Positions 52,301-62,062 of a DNA stretch of 64,000 nt are shown here, piece after piece. Location: positions 1 to 64,000 of the forward strand of contig NZ_JAFIQX010000016.1 of assembly GCF_017356035.1 (NCBI RefSeq). The letters run 5' to 3'. The notes beneath the pieces are model-generated. The model was not told the DNA's origin. It saw only the letters and a list, made by a program, of their open reading frames with translations, and did no database searches. The translations under genes were made by a program, and so were the position numbers. This stretch comes from Longitalea luteola (GTDB lineage: Bacteria > Bacteroidota > Bacteroidia > Chitinophagales > Chitinophagaceae). Positions within the stretch are counted from its first letter, which is position 1; each line of letters opens with the position of its first letter.

Positions 52301-55300
52301 CCATATTGTAGTCGTAATTGCCGCCACCCGGTATATCAACTTTTGTATAGAAGAACATGGAATCAGGCCGTGATTGCAACCCTGCGGGTACCACACCGGA
52401 GAAGCGGCGTGCTTCCAGGGAAGCGGGCGCGGTTGGTCCCCAGGTGATCTTCATCACCGTATCGGTGCCGTACATAAATGTTTGCTGCTGATTGGCTGCC
52501 GGTGTAGCCGGTATCGCGGTCAACACCGTTGGCAATGCAGTTGGGTAAAATTCCCAGGCGCCCAGGTCGGGCACACCTTCAGTAAGGGTTACGGGTCTTT
52601 GATTATCCTCGATATCCCGGTCATTACCTGGCAGCTGTACGCCACGGCCATGCATGGCCCACACATCGGGGTTGGTTAGATCGGGCCGCAGATCAAATTC
52701 GCTTACAAAAGCAGGCGCATGACTGATAGACCAGGTATCCCAGTATGAACCCGTTATCCAATCGGGCAGCGTGGCAAATGTTGCAGCAGGATTTGCCCTT
52801 TGCACCAGGGTTGTGCCGGTTGTATACAACATATTGTATTCGCTGGTGAGCGATTGACTCGTATTGTTTACAAACAAAGCCACACCGCCGCCTTTTGCCG
52901 AGAAGATGTTATTGCGCAACTGAATGCGGGTAGCGGTTGTATTCAACAGGTACATCGCATAGTTATTGGCTGCTGTGGCAGAAGTACTGTGAACGGTATT
53001 ATTGAAGTATTCGGCCAGGCTGAAATTATTATGATATATTCCATACGAACCAGGACCGGATGTACTGATGGCCACCACATTATTTTTTACTGATACACCC
53101 GGTGAGGCGGAGAGATACAAGCCATACAGGGTACCCGCGTTATTGGTCACTGCCGTAATTATATTATTAAAGAGTTTACCCCGTGCGGTTGTCGACGTGT
53201 CGCAATTGAGGAGCGCCAAACCATACACAATGGTAGTAGCATCTTTAATAGTGATATGATTGCCGGTAACGGTATAAGCCGAATCGCAATCTGTTGCATA
53301 GATGCCATAGGCGGAGGCGTTCACGGGACCGTTTACATTCACCGTATTTTTATTAAGCTGCAGGCGTTTGATATTGGCCGTATAGATACCATACTGCCAG
53401 GCGCCGCTCACACTATTACTATCTATTACATGGTCGGGTGTAAGATTGGCGCCGCTTCCGGTGCCTGTAAAATGAATTCCTGTTGAACCGTTATTGATGG
53501 TATTACCTCTGATAACGATATTGGTTCCCTTTAACTGATGGGCATAGATGCCTGATAAACTATTGGATGCACTGGTAGCTACCGGCGCTGCAATGATACA
53601 GGTCACGATGCTGTCATAAGAAGCCGTATTCGCCAGTTCCACTACCCTGCCATTCGTTGCATTCGTGCCTGAGATGGTCAGGTTTTTGAAAATGAAATGA
53701 CGGGCACTGTCGAGCTTCAGGGTATAATTAGCTGTAGCCGTTGCGTCGAAGGTCAGGTTCACCGAACTGGCTACGCCGTTGGCACTCTGGAATGTCACCG
53801 TGTTCACAGCTGATGTATTGGGGATATAGGGAATCCTGATCTGTTCGTTGTAAGTTCCGGCTGCCACATTGAATACGATCGGGCCGGTGATGCCACATAA
53901 CAAGGCATCTACTGCAGCCTGGAAGGAAGTAAAATTAGTGGCTGACGGTGCAGCTGCCGGATCGATCGTATAGGTGCCGGCAAGCAAAATATTGCTCAGG
54001 GTCACCTGTACCGGTGGTGTATATACGGTACTGTTATTACAGGTTACCGCCGCACGGTACCAGGTGCTTAACCCGGCTTTTGTTTTGTATTCCGGGAAAT
54101 ATTGCACGGGGCTGATGTCTGTCCAGGTGGCGCCATCCGGTGATGACTGCCACTGGAAGGTAATTGCACCCAGGGGTGAATGACCATTTACGGTTAATTC
54201 GATTGGCATTTCAAGGCACAACCCGCTCGACGGTGTTACCAACGCAGCACCCGCCACCGGTGGTGTTTGACAAGGCAATGGTGCAAATTCATAGGCGCCG
54301 ATATCAGGTGTAGTAGTGGAACGCACCACATCCAGGAGATCTGTTGCCATATTTACCGGCATACCCTTATTGTCCAATGCCGCTAACATCGGTTTATAAT
54401 CGCCGGCACCCATATCTGTATACAGCGGATTCGCGCTGAGGGAATTGGCGTCATCGCCGGAAGCTGCTACCCAGTCGGCCAGCGTCGTGCGGCTGGCCGT
54501 ATAAAAACCAACATGGGCATTGGTTCCGCTCACATACAGGTTGTTATTGTCAGATAACACTTCGCTGTTGGGGGCGTTCAGGTAAATGGCGTGTTTGGCG
54601 CCATTACCGCCACGGGTAATGGTAACGATATTATCCACGAACTGGATACCGGTGGCTGTCGTCGTTTGATAGAAGCCCACACTTACACCGGCAGCCGTGC
54701 TCGACGTATTGTCTATGGAAATCGTGTTATGATAGTACCAGACATTATTCGATCCGGTATTGTACAGGGCATAGACCGGCCCATTGCCATCGAGGTCATA
54801 GAACAGGTTATTGCTGACGGTATCTGCATTGGCAGCATCTTCTGCATTATGATACACCCCATAGAATGTAGCGGTATTGGCGCTAATGCCGCCAAAGAAC
54901 TTCGTAAACCTGTTCTTCGAAATATGTAACCGGTTGCTCGGCGCTGCTGTTATATAAACGCCATATACGCTGGTAGCGGTATTGGTTCTGGCAGTACGGG
55001 TAAATGTGTTCCTGGTTATGGCAGTAAAATTGGTACCTGTTACATACAAGCCATAGTTATAAAAGTCCTGTACCGTATTGTTGGTGAAACTGTTATTATT
55101 GAGGAAACCGGCTGTTGTTGTATTACCTACGAGGGTAATTGCATAATAACCACCGGTAATGGTATTGCGGTCGAACAGGTTGCCATCACAGAGCGTGGTT
55201 CCTGTTGAAACCGCGCCGGTATGAGAAGCGTTTATGACAATGCCTGCATAGCTGTTACTGGTTGAAGTAATTGATGTATTGATGGTACACCTGCGGAAGG

Positions 55301-58300
55301 TGTTTGAATCGGCGTTATTGATCAGCTGCACCCCATAGCCGTAGGTGCCGCCTCCGGCTTCAATCACCAGGCTGTCGAATATAATATGGTCGGCGCCATT
55401 CAGTTTAACAACCGCCCGCTGACCGTTGGCCGTAGCATTAAAGGTAATGGTGTTGCCATTACCATTGAATGTAATGGTATTGATAGCCGATGTACCCGGT
55501 ATGCTATCCAGGATCAATTGTTCTGTATAGGGTCCTGAACCGGGTTCAACGTTAAAGACGATCGCACCACCGATACCGCAACCCATGGCCGCTTTGGCAT
55601 CGGCAAAGGACAGGAAATTACCACCTGGTTTTCCGGGCACATAAGAGCTTTGTCCATTCTTATTGATCGTATACGTGCCTGTTGGCAGTACGGGATCCAC
55701 TACCAGCTGCACCGTGTCGGTATATACGGTATTTACGCCACAGGAGATCTGCACACGGAAGAAGCTGGTGGTATCAGCAATAATGGTTGTATCGGGTGTC
55801 AGCATGGGTGTACCCACGTTAACATAAGGGCCAGCCGACGATTTCGCCTGTTGCCACTGGAATGTTTGTCCCGACCCAAAGGCGCCAATATTCACATGCA
55901 GGTACACGGGATTGTACTGGCAAATGGTATCAGGAGTAATGGTTACAGTACCATTTACCAGCGGAACAGTACATGGCGATGGCGTAAATTCATAGGCGCC
56001 GATATCCGGTGTTGTGCCGCTGCGCGGCTGATCGTTTATATCATCGGTAATTCCAATACCGGTTCCTTTATTATCGATGCCGGCATTACCGGGTGTAAAA
56101 TTGCCGGCAGCAGGATCAACAAAAGCAGGTGTAATGGCCAGCGAATTAGCATCCAGACCGGTAGCTGTTCTCCAATTGTTGATCTGCGCCTGGTTTGCAT
56201 TAAAGAAGCCGAGGGCATTTGTACCGGCCGCTGCATTGATATAATAGTTGTTGTTGTCAGCGCCGGCGGGCAGGTTCGAAGCCAGGTAGATACAATGCTT
56301 TGTACCTGTACCGCCGCGCGTTATGGAAATATTGTTGTTATAGAAGAAGATACCACCGGCAGTCGTTGTTTGGTAAAAGCCTCTTGTGGCTGCAGTAGCC
56401 GTGGATGTGATATTATCCAAAGAAATGGTATTATGGAAATACCAGGCATAGCCCGATCCTGTATTCATTATTCCATACGCCAATCCGTTCCCATTCACCT
56501 CGTAGACCAGATTATTGCTCACAATATTCTCATTGTTCGTACCACCGGTAGAACCACTGGAATTATTGAAATTGATGCCGTAGAAAGCAGCTGTACTTGT
56601 GGGGGCGCCGCCAAAGGGATTGCTAATACGGTTCTTTGATACAATACAACCTGCATTTTTCTCTGTGGTGAAATAAATGCCATAGAAGTCAGTCACACTG
56701 GTACGGGTTGGCCGGCTGATCATATTCTTCTCTATGACCGTTGCATAACTGCCCGCCATATAAATGCCAATGGAATAAAAATCCTTTATAGTGTTCCTGA
56801 TGATCCTGTTGTTGCCGTTGGCGCCGTTATTGAAACTGGCGGCCAGGGTAATGCCATAATAACCGCCGGTGATGGTGTTGCCGCTGAACTCATTGTAATC
56901 ACTCAATACCACCCCGGTGGCTACAGGTCCTGCATCGGAACCATTTACAACGATACCGGCAAAGTTCTGGGTGGTAGAAGCTGTAGACAGTACGATGTTG
57001 CAGTTCCTGATCACATTGGAATCGGTGTTACTCATTAGTTGCACACCGTAACCATAGGTACCCAGACTGGCATTTATATTCAGGCTGTCGAAAATGATAT
57101 AGCGTGTGCCTTTCAGTTTTATGACGGCACGTTCGTTCGTATTGGTAGCAGCAAAGCGAAGCACGGCACTGCCCACCCCTTTAAAGGTAACGGTGTTGGC
57201 CGCCGAGGCGCCTGGCACTGCCGTCATGATCAGCTGTTCATTGTAGGTGCCCGTACCCGTTTTTACATTAAATGTTACCGGTCCGTTGATGCCGCATTTG
57301 ATATGGTTGTAGGCATCATTAAAAGAATTGAAATTGATACCACCGGTTGGCAGGGTATTATCAATCTCAAATACGCCGGATACCGGTGTGGGTGAAATTA
57401 CTTTTACCGGTATTGAGCTCACTGAAGTGCTGCTCAATGCACAGGTAGTGACCAGGCGGTACCAATGGGTGCCTACCTGCGATACAGTATGTGAGATATT
57501 GGTTGCTCCAGGAACAGGTGTCCAGGCAAGGCTGTCGGCTGATTGCTCCCATTGGTAGCTGATGCCATTACCGGTACTGATGCCTGTTGCATTTATCGTA
57601 AATGGTTCTATACAAACCGTACTGGCCGATGCAGTAGCTGTGCCGGCATTGGGCGTGCCTGCACAATCGGGCCATTCGGCCACCAGGATATCATCCAGGC
57701 CAATATCGGTATTTCCAAAATCAGATGTTGCCTGGAAACGGATAATGGTGTTTGCTGAAGTTGCATTGAAGAAAAGCACTTTTTGTGTCCATGCATAGCG
57801 GCGCGAAATGGAATCCAGCCTGGTAAAGCTGATGCCGCCATTCTGTGACACCAGGATGGTAAGACTGTCGTCGCCATTCGTATTGATATAACTAAAAGAC
57901 AATCGTTTATTGGGAGCGCCGGTGCTGGCATTGATATGCAGATCGAATATACCCTGATCGCCATCATCGGCATTGAAGCTGTGGAAGCGGGCAGAAAAAG
58001 AGCCCTGTGCGGCTACCGGCGTATAACCGCCATTGGTAGAGGTCCAGTCGGCGGATGCACCATCATCATGCCTGCGCCAGGAGGCATCACCGGTGGCCGG
58101 ATTGTTGATCCAGAAATCGTTGGGTAGATCCCGGGTATCACAACCATTCACCCATGCATTCTCAAAACTTTCTGCATACGGCAATGACGCATATTGCGGC
58201 GCGCGCATAGCTACCAGCACAGGCACGGAACCGGCTGACTGGTTGCCGTTGGCACAGGTGACCATAATGCGGTACCAGGTGTTGGCTGTTTGCGAAGTAT

Positions 58301-61300
58301 GCAGGGTTTCACTGGTTGCATTGGAAACATTTGTCCAGGTAACATTGTCCGGCGACGATTGCCACTGGTACGTCAGGCCGTTCTGCAAAGGCAGTCCGTT
58401 TACCGTGAGATCGAACGGTGAGCCCGGACATACCATCGTCTGACTCGATACGGTTGTGCCGGGCACTGGTAAACCTGCGCAATCTTCGAGATTATACATC
58501 GACAGGTTATCGATACCAATATCCGAACCGCCAAAATCGGCTGTGGACCTGAAGCGGATCACCGTCGTGGCAGCAGTAGCCGTAAACGTGAGCACCTTTC
58601 TGTCCCAGCTGTTGTTTACTTTATATCCGTTAAGGTAAGTAAAGGTCATTCCGCCGTCGGTCGACAGCAACACTTCCATACTATCGCTGCCGGATGTATT
58701 GATATAATCGAACCTCAACCGTTTGGTAGGCACACCGGTATTACAGTTCACATAGAAGTCAAGTGAACCCTGTGCGCCCGCAGGTGCATTAAAACTGTGG
58801 AACCGGGCGGAATGAGACCCATGCGTTGCCGGGGGCGTATAGGCGCCGGAATTGGGTCCCGCCCATGCTGCAGCCGCACCATCATCATACCGGCGCCAGG
58901 AATTATTGCCCCTGGCTGGTTTGTTTCGCCAGTAATTATTCGGAATATCGCGGGTATCGCAACCATTTATCCAGGGATCTTCAAAACTTTCCGTAAACGG
59001 CAGTGTTGCATACGAGACAGGCGTTGTATTCACCTGCAACGGAGCCGACACTACCGTTGTGCCACCGCAGGTAACGGCCACGCGATACCAGGTACTGCCT
59101 GTTTGGGAAGTGGCGTAAACGGCGTTTATGGCGCCGGTTATGTTTGTATAGCTCACATTGTCGGTCGATGATTGCCATTGGTAGGTCTGCCCTGCACCTG
59201 CGGTACCACCGGAGAGACTTAACGAAAAACCGGTGCCTGCGCAAACCGGGTTGGCTGTACTGGTTATGGTACCAGGCACGGGTGGCGTAGTACAGGCGGC
59301 CGATACAAATTCGATGGCGCCCATATCAGGCGTAGTGGCACTGCGGGTTACATTAAAGATATCACTGGTGATACCAACAGCAGCAGCCATATTATCTAGG
59401 AACACATTCGTTGGCCGGTAATTACCAATGCCCGCATTTGCAAATACCGGATCAATAGACACACTGCTCACATCAAAACCCGTTCCCTGCCAGCCGGCCA
59501 TGGTTGACCAGGCGGTGTTGTAGTAGCCGATATTATTGGTACCGGCTGGTGCATTTATATACAGATCATTATTGGCAGAAGCCGTAACACCTGCATCACT
59601 GAAGAACACACAATACTTTGTACCGGAACCCCCACGGGTTATATAGATGAGGTTATTCTTAACATTCACTTCCGTACCATATGCATAACAGCCATAGGTG
59701 GTGCCTGCAGTTGCCGTTGCATCATCCAGTACAATGGTATTATGATATAAATTCCAGTTATTGTAACCGGGCACGTAAATTCCATATTCGGTTCCGGATC
59801 CATTATTTATGTTATAGATGAGGTTATTGACAGCCAGGTTAGGCTGCGCGGCTGACAGCCCCGAACCTCCTATGTAAATGCAATAGGCGGTTGAACCGCT
59901 GCCGGTAGCTCCATCGAAAAGGTTATGGATCCGGTTCTTTTCTATAATGGTCCTGGTAGTAGTGCTTGCATAAATGCCATAGGCAGTAGTTACTGTTGTG
60001 CGCGAAGGCCGCGACACATCATTGCCTGATATGAACAGACCCGTATTACCATAACCGTAAATAAAATAGCTGTACTGATCGCGCAGGATATTCTTTTCAA
60101 TGATATTCCCGGTATTATATGGATTGGTGCTTCCGTAGGCAACAATACCATAGTAGCCGCCGGTGACGGTATTACCACTTATAAGATTCCCATTACCATT
60201 GTTACCGGAAACGGAGGTGCTTGTAGCGGAACCATTTATCATGATGCCGGCATAGTTGGTCGAAGTAGCCGATGTATTGGTAGTTACTGAACATCTTCGA
60301 ATAATATTGCTGTCGGCCTTATTGGTGAGCAGTATGCCCCAGCCATAAGTACCGCCTGATACATCTACCTGCAAACTGTCGAAAATAATATGTTTGGCCC
60401 CATTGAGAAGAATGGCGGTGCGGTTATTGGCATCGGAGGTATTGTAGAGCAGCGTTGTGCCATTTCCATTGAAGGTGATGGTATTTACAGCTGAAGAACC
60501 TCCAATATAAGGAATGGTCACCTGCTCGGCATAGGGTCCGCTATTCGCTACCACATTAAACACAACCGGACCACTGATACCACACTTAATGAAATTTACC
60601 GCATCGTTAAAGGTTTGAAAATTAGTAGCGCCTGTTGCCTGTGCGCTGTTGATGGTGAAAACACCCTGCACCAACGGCGGCGATATTACCTGCACTGCTG
60701 TTGAAGTATCTGAGAGTCCGCCGCTGGCACAGGTGAGAATGGCCCGGTACCAGTGCGATGTGCTTTGGCTTGTTGTATGCGACGATAAAGTGGCGCCGGG
60801 AATATCGGCCCACGTAGTATTGTTGGTAGAGGATTGCCATTTATAAGAGATCCCGGAAGCAATGGTTTGACCACTTATACTTACAGTAAAGTTTTGCCCC
60901 AGGCATACATTCGTCAGGCTGCTGCCCGCCGTACCTGCATTGGGTTTGCCGGTACAGGAAGTAGCGGGCGTCCACGAGAAAACAATATCGGGCCGCGATG
61001 TCTGGTTACCTTCATCATCCGTTTCGGCGGTGCCACAAAGGGTACCCAGGTTATCGGCAATGACGGTATGCGAACCGTTAAAGGCTAAACCGGTGGTCCA
61101 TGCAATGGTAGGGTTCGAAGTAAACCAGACACCCGTACCATTCCCGGGGTCGCCATTACAGATCTCGATTAAAATATTATCACTACCATTCCAGAAAAAC
61201 GGCGTTGGGAATGTGAACACATTGAAACCAGTTACTGCCTGGTAATTTACCGGCGATGTTTCAACCGGTGTTGCCGTAAAATCGTCCCAGCTATCGGTTG

Positions 61301-61628
61301 ATAAGGTAGCTACGGTAGTACCACCTATTTTGATTATCATGTTTTCGGTTATACCTGCGTTGTTCAGGTTGAGCACATTGAACCTGATAGACTGGATCGT
61401 TCCGGGTCCCATACCTGCGGCCGACAATTCAGAAGCCAGGTAAAGGTATTGCGAGCGCGCGCCTTCAAACCAGTCCTGGATGGGACATGGATAACCATCG
61501 TTTGCATTACCCGTGGTGCCGTTGCCAATGGTGATATCCATCTGAGCTTTAGGCTGCAACGTTATAAAAAGCAGTAATAACAAACAGCCTATTTGTTTTA
61601 TGAACCAGTATGTGTAGCCGTTTCTCAT
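49365..61628 (-). CDS. Giant beta-helix adhesin with type B (CHU_C) sorting domain
   Basis: 4087 residues, the largest gene here. Signal peptide about 1-28 (cut after LQPKAQ). Four long modules (about 323-775, 1420-1880, 1983-2446, 2553-3023) each run from a start like ATNFQTFNDAVNFIKCGI through right-handed parallel beta-helix sequence (HIIFDSLQVDVSGGTYG) and end TTPDIGAYEF or similar. Jelly-roll-like choice-of-anchor domains lie between modules 1 and 2 (GCDTRDIPNNYW, GCDTRDLPNDFW). From about 3180 an IgGFc-binding-like region (GKRFWVGYQRSYDF), PKD, fibronectin-III-like (TGYQVSLDNG) and the CHU_C domain (SFTPNGDGLNDV) follow. The last third is paralogous to the adjacent 1416-residue protein. 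Surface adhesion or carbohydrate binding is likely. Confidence 0.92.
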   Translation of the reverse strand: MRNGYTYWFIKQIGCLLLLLFITLQPKAQMDITIGNGTTGNANDGYPCPIQDWFEGARSQYLYLASELSAAGMGPGTIQSIRFNVLNLNNAGITENMIIKIGGTTVATLSTDSWDDFTATPVETSPVNYQAVTGFNVFTFPTPFFWNGSDNILIEICNGDPGNGTGVWFTSNPTIAWTTGLAFNGSHTVIADNLGTLCGTAETDDEGNQTSRPDIVFSWTPATSCTGKPNAGTAGSSLTNVCLGQNFTVSISGQTIASGISYKWQSSTNNTTWADIPGATLSSHTTSQSTSHWYRAILTCASGGLSDTSTAVQVISPPLVQGVFTINSAQATGATNFQTFNDAVNFIKCGISGPVVFNVVANSGPYAEQVTIPYIGGSSAVNTITFNGNGTTLLYNTSDANNRTAILLNGAKHIIFDSLQVDVSGGTYGWGILLTNKADSNIIRRCSVTTNTSATSTNYAGIMINGSATSTSVSGNNGNGNLISGNTVTGGYYGIVAYGSTNPYNTGNIIEKNILRDQYSYFIYGYGNTGLFISGNDVSRPSRTTVTTAYGIYASTTTRTIIEKNRIHNLFDGATGSGSTAYCIYIGGSGLSAAQPNLAVNNLIYNINNGSGTEYGIYVPGYNNWNLYHNTIVLDDATATAGTTYGCYAYGTEVNVKNNLIYITRGGSGTKYCVFFSDAGVTASANNDLYINAPAGTNNIGYYNTAWSTMAGWQGTGFDVSSVSIDPVFANAGIGNYRPTNVFLDNMAAAVGITSDIFNVTRSATTPDMGAIEFVSAACTTPPVPGTITSTANPVCAGTGFSLSLSGGTAGAGQTYQWQSSTDNVSYTNITGAINAVYATSQTGSTWYRVAVTCGGTTVVSAPLQVNTTPVSYATLPFTESFEDPWINGCDTRDIPNNYWRNKPARGNNSWRRYDDGAAAAWAGPNSGAYTPPATHGSHSARFHSFNAPAGAQGSLDFYVNCNTGVPTKRLRFDYINTSGSDSMEVLLSTDGGMTFTYLNGYKVNNSWDRKVLTFTATAATTVIRFRSTADFGGSDIGIDNLSMYNLEDCAGLPVPGTTVSSQTMVCPGSPFDLTVNGLPLQNGLTYQWQSSPDNVTWTNVSNATSETLHTSQTANTWYRIMVTCANGNQSAGSVPVLVAMRAPQYASLPYAESFENAWVNGCDTRDLPNDFWINNPATGDASWRRHDDGASADWTSTNGGYTPVAAQGSFSARFHSFNADDGDQGIFDLHINASTGAPNKRLSFSYINTNGDDSLTILVSQNGGISFTRLDSISRRYAWTQKVLFFNATSANTIIRFQATSDFGNTDIGLDDILVAEWPDCAGTPNAGTATASASTVCIEPFTINATGISTGNGISYQWEQSADSLAWTPVPGATNISHTVSQVGTHWYRLVTTCALSSTSVSSIPVKVISPTPVSGVFEIDNTLPTGGINFNSFNDAYNHIKCGINGPVTFNVKTGTGTYNEQLIMTAVPGASAANTVTFKGVGSAVLRFAATNTNERAVIKLKGTRYIIFDSLNINASLGTYGYGVQLMSNTDSNVIRNCNIVLSTASTTQNFAGIVVNGSDAGPVATGVVLSDYNEFSGNTITGGYYGITLAASFNNGANGNNRIIRNTIKDFYSIGIYMAGSYATVIEKNMISRPTRTSVTDFYGIYFTTEKNAGCIVSKNRISNPFGGAPTSTAAFYGINFNNSSGSTGGTNNENIVSNNLVYEVNGNGLAYGIMNTGSGYAWYFHNTISLDNITSTATAATRGFYQTTTAGGIFFYNNNISITRGGTGTKHCIYLASNLPAGADNNNYYINAAAGTNALGFFNANQAQINNWRTATGLDANSLAITPAFVDPAAGNFTPGNAGIDNKGTGIGITDDINDQPRSGTTPDIGAYEFTPSPCTVPLVNGTVTITPDTICQYNPVYLHVNIGAFGSGQTFQWQQAKSSAGPYVNVGTPMLTPDTTIIADTTSFFRVQISCGVNTVYTDTVQLVVDPVLPTGTYTINKNGQSSYVPGKPGGNFLSFADAKAAMGCGIGGAIVFNVEPGSGPYTEQLILDSIPGTSAINTITFNGNGNTITFNATANGQRAVVKLNGADHIIFDSLVIEAGGGTYGYGVQLINNADSNTFRRCTINTSITSTSNSYAGIVINASHTGAVSTGTTLCDGNLFDRNTITGGYYAITLVGNTTTAGFLNNNSFTNNTVQDFYNYGLYVTGTNFTAITRNTFTRTARTNTATSVYGVYITAAPSNRLHISKNRFTKFFGGISANTATFYGVYHNAEDAANADTVSNNLFYDLDGNGPVYALYNTGSNNVWYYHNTISIDNTSSTAAGVSVGFYQTTTATGIQFVDNIVTITRGGNGAKHAIYLNAPNSEVLSDNNNLYVSGTNAHVGFYTASRTTLADWVAASGDDANSLSANPLYTDMGAGDYKPMLAALDNKGMPVNMATDLLDVVRSTTTPDIGAYEFAPLPCQTPPVAGAALVTPSSGLCLEMPIELTVNGHSPLGAITFQWQSSPDGATWTDISPVQYFPEYKTKAGLSTWYRAAVTCNNSTVYTPPVQVTLSNILLAGTYTIDPAAAPSATNFTSFQAAVDALLCGITGPIVFNVAAGTYNEQIRIPYIPNTSAVNTVTFQSANGVASSVNLTFDATATANYTLKLDSARHFIFKNLTISGTNATNGRVVELANTASYDSIVTCIIAAPVATSASNSLSGIYAHQLKGTNIVIRGNTINNGSTGIHFTGTGSGANLTPDHVIDSNSVSGAWQYGIYTANIKRLQLNKNTVNVNGPVNASAYGIYATDCDSAYTVTGNHITIKDATTIVYGLALLNCDTSTTARGKLFNNIITAVTNNAGTLYGLYLSASPGVSVKNNVVAISTSGPGSYGIYHNNFSLAEYFNNTVHSTSATAANNYAMYLLNTTATRIQLRNNIFSAKGGGVALFVNNTSQSLTSEYNMLYTTGTTLVQRANPAATFATLPDWITGSYWDTWSISHAPAFVSEFDLRPDLTNPDVWAMHGRGVQLPGNDRDIEDNQRPVTLTEGVPDLGAWEFYPTALPTVLTAIPATPAANQQQTFMYGTDTVMKITWGPTAPASLEARRFSGVVPAGLQSRPDSMFFYTKVDIPGGGNYDYNMELFYLDPWQGSIPDQHQLGLGKTTVSNAWIVGFSSRVDVLKRKITQNPVNYMDRFTGLINPYAPPVLPEKDSSNRGKRFWVGYQRSYDFNPGGNSQEMVIYMSTTDQPANVQIRINGTNWVRNYTIPPFTTRASDFMPKTGLDDARLLDEGLYNRGISIVSDVPITTYAHIFASANSGATMLFPVGVWGYEYYSLNNRQNYSSTGAYTTIMVLADKNNTVVEITPSVPTLGGRPANVPFQITLNAGEVYQVLGAMQGGSEGYDLTGSIIKSIPNANNECHAIGVFTGSSRTGLGCNETGSSGDLFLQQTFPYSAWGKTYLTAPTSTSGNISTLMTNIYRILVKDPTTVVKRNNIAFLPTQLINNRYYQYESNTADIITADKPVTMVQYMSSSGSCPNTSGLGDPESNILSPLEQAIDGFSGFYRNNRDAITLNYLTLIVPDAGMSSLKIDGVPWSAIPAADKHSYAHSQPGYTVAIKKWPAGAGQSSVESDSAYLGLVYGLGSVESYGYNVGAMVKTLQGLGTISNTLNNGNKAEYTCAGTPFRFTGYLPFIPNTLTWRFSRVPGLSPNADVTVNTPVPGDSLMINGVKNYVFPLNQDYRFANPGVYTIEIVYDHPDIESCDHTGRDLIYVQVVPAPKADFAVNFAGCVNNVAAFTGETTAQNGIAVNQWKWEFHDGSKANGQQVSFNYNTAGTYTEKLQSITADGCVGDTTKEIVVNPIPLVTVNSVTVCTGADTTLQVQNPAAGVTYTWYASPNGGAALGSGPSLTLTNITSGTDYYVQQTSTTGCSSAMTKVSVAVQSAILQPVVSVDSLASNLVRFKWNVVPGATGYQVSLDNGNNWSTPSAGAAGLTHTVAGLQPLQTVTIIVKAVSACVESVSAPVSQQVLPDGVFIPNSFTPNGDGLNDVLKVYGYKIREMKLMVFNQWGEKLFESADQNRGWDGTHKGKLQPSGVYMYVCRMILTDGTVLDKKGAINLIR

Positions 61629-61659
61629 GGAGCAGTATTTTGTATTTATATAAATCTTG

Positions 61660-61731
61660 GTTAACGCGGAACGCTAAACGCCAAACGCAAGTCGCAAATC
61701 GCAAAACGAAAAACGCTAAACGCTAAACGCG
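61660..61731. repeat. Degenerate tandem repeat, AACGCTAAACGC units
   Basis: About eight units of ACGC/ACGCTAAACGC with variable spacing (GCGGAACGCTAAACGCC, GCAAGTCGCAAATCGC). The words resemble the array at 32467-32536. Confidence 0.75.
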
Positions 61732-61757
61732 GCACCTGCCTGCCGGCAGGCAGGTGC
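61732..61757. repeat. 26-bp perfect palindrome, CACCTGCCTGC arms
   Basis: A perfect dyad with arms GCACCTGCCTGCC and GGCAGGCAGGTGC. A related shorter hairpin follows at 61785-61804. Confidence 0.85.
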
Positions 61758-61784
61758 GGAACGGTCAAGACAAAAAGGGTTACC

Positions 61785-61804
61785 CACCTGCCAACAGGCA
61801 GGTG
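61785..61804. repeat. CACCTGCC hairpin related to the palindrome
   Basis: Arms CACCTGCC and GGCAGGTG around AACA, using the same words as the palindrome 28 bases to its left, as if derived from a second copy. Confidence 0.8.
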
Positions 61805-61892
61805 CATAAGCGCCATAGTTAGCGCTCAAAGCCCTTCTTTACAGTGAACTATTGTCGACTTGTCCGCCGAAGCCCTGGCACAGGCGTACTAC

Positions 61893-61928
61893 CCATTGCC
61901 AATTGCCGATTGTCGATCGCCTATTGCC
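61893..61928. repeat. ATTGCC-type degenerate repeat
   Basis: Five to six 7-base units such as CATTGCC, AATTGCC, GATTGTC and TATTGCC. Confidence 0.65.
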
Positions 61929-61944
61929 TCCGCGCTGAGGTGCA

Positions 61945-61987
61945 TTTCATTATCACATTATCACATTAGCTAATTAGCTAATTATCG
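61945..61987. repeat. ATTATCACATTAGCTAATTAG-type repeat
   Basis: Two units of ATTATCAC followed by three of ATTAGCTA. The second word family is the same as that at 36004-36056. Confidence 0.75.
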
Positions 61988-62062
61988 TATTGCCTTCGTT
62001 TTCACAGGGCCGAATCGCGGCTGATTTTAAATAGGACATACAATCAATTTATGCCCTGAGCC

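Larger units (their letters stand above)
61629..62062. other. Composite repeat-filled spacer
   Basis: 434 bases between the giant adhesin and the DUF4302 gene without any gene. At least five separate repeat elements are packed in it; each is listed below. A promoter for the adhesin must lie at its left end, but no exact TAnnTTTG match was found there. Confidence 0.7.

Noticed and set aside
55650-56639. Plus-strand 329-codon frame inside the giant adhesin.
   Set aside because: It is an antisense shadow of the repeat-rich minus-strand gene, rich in Cys, Ile and Arg as expected from a mirrored frame.
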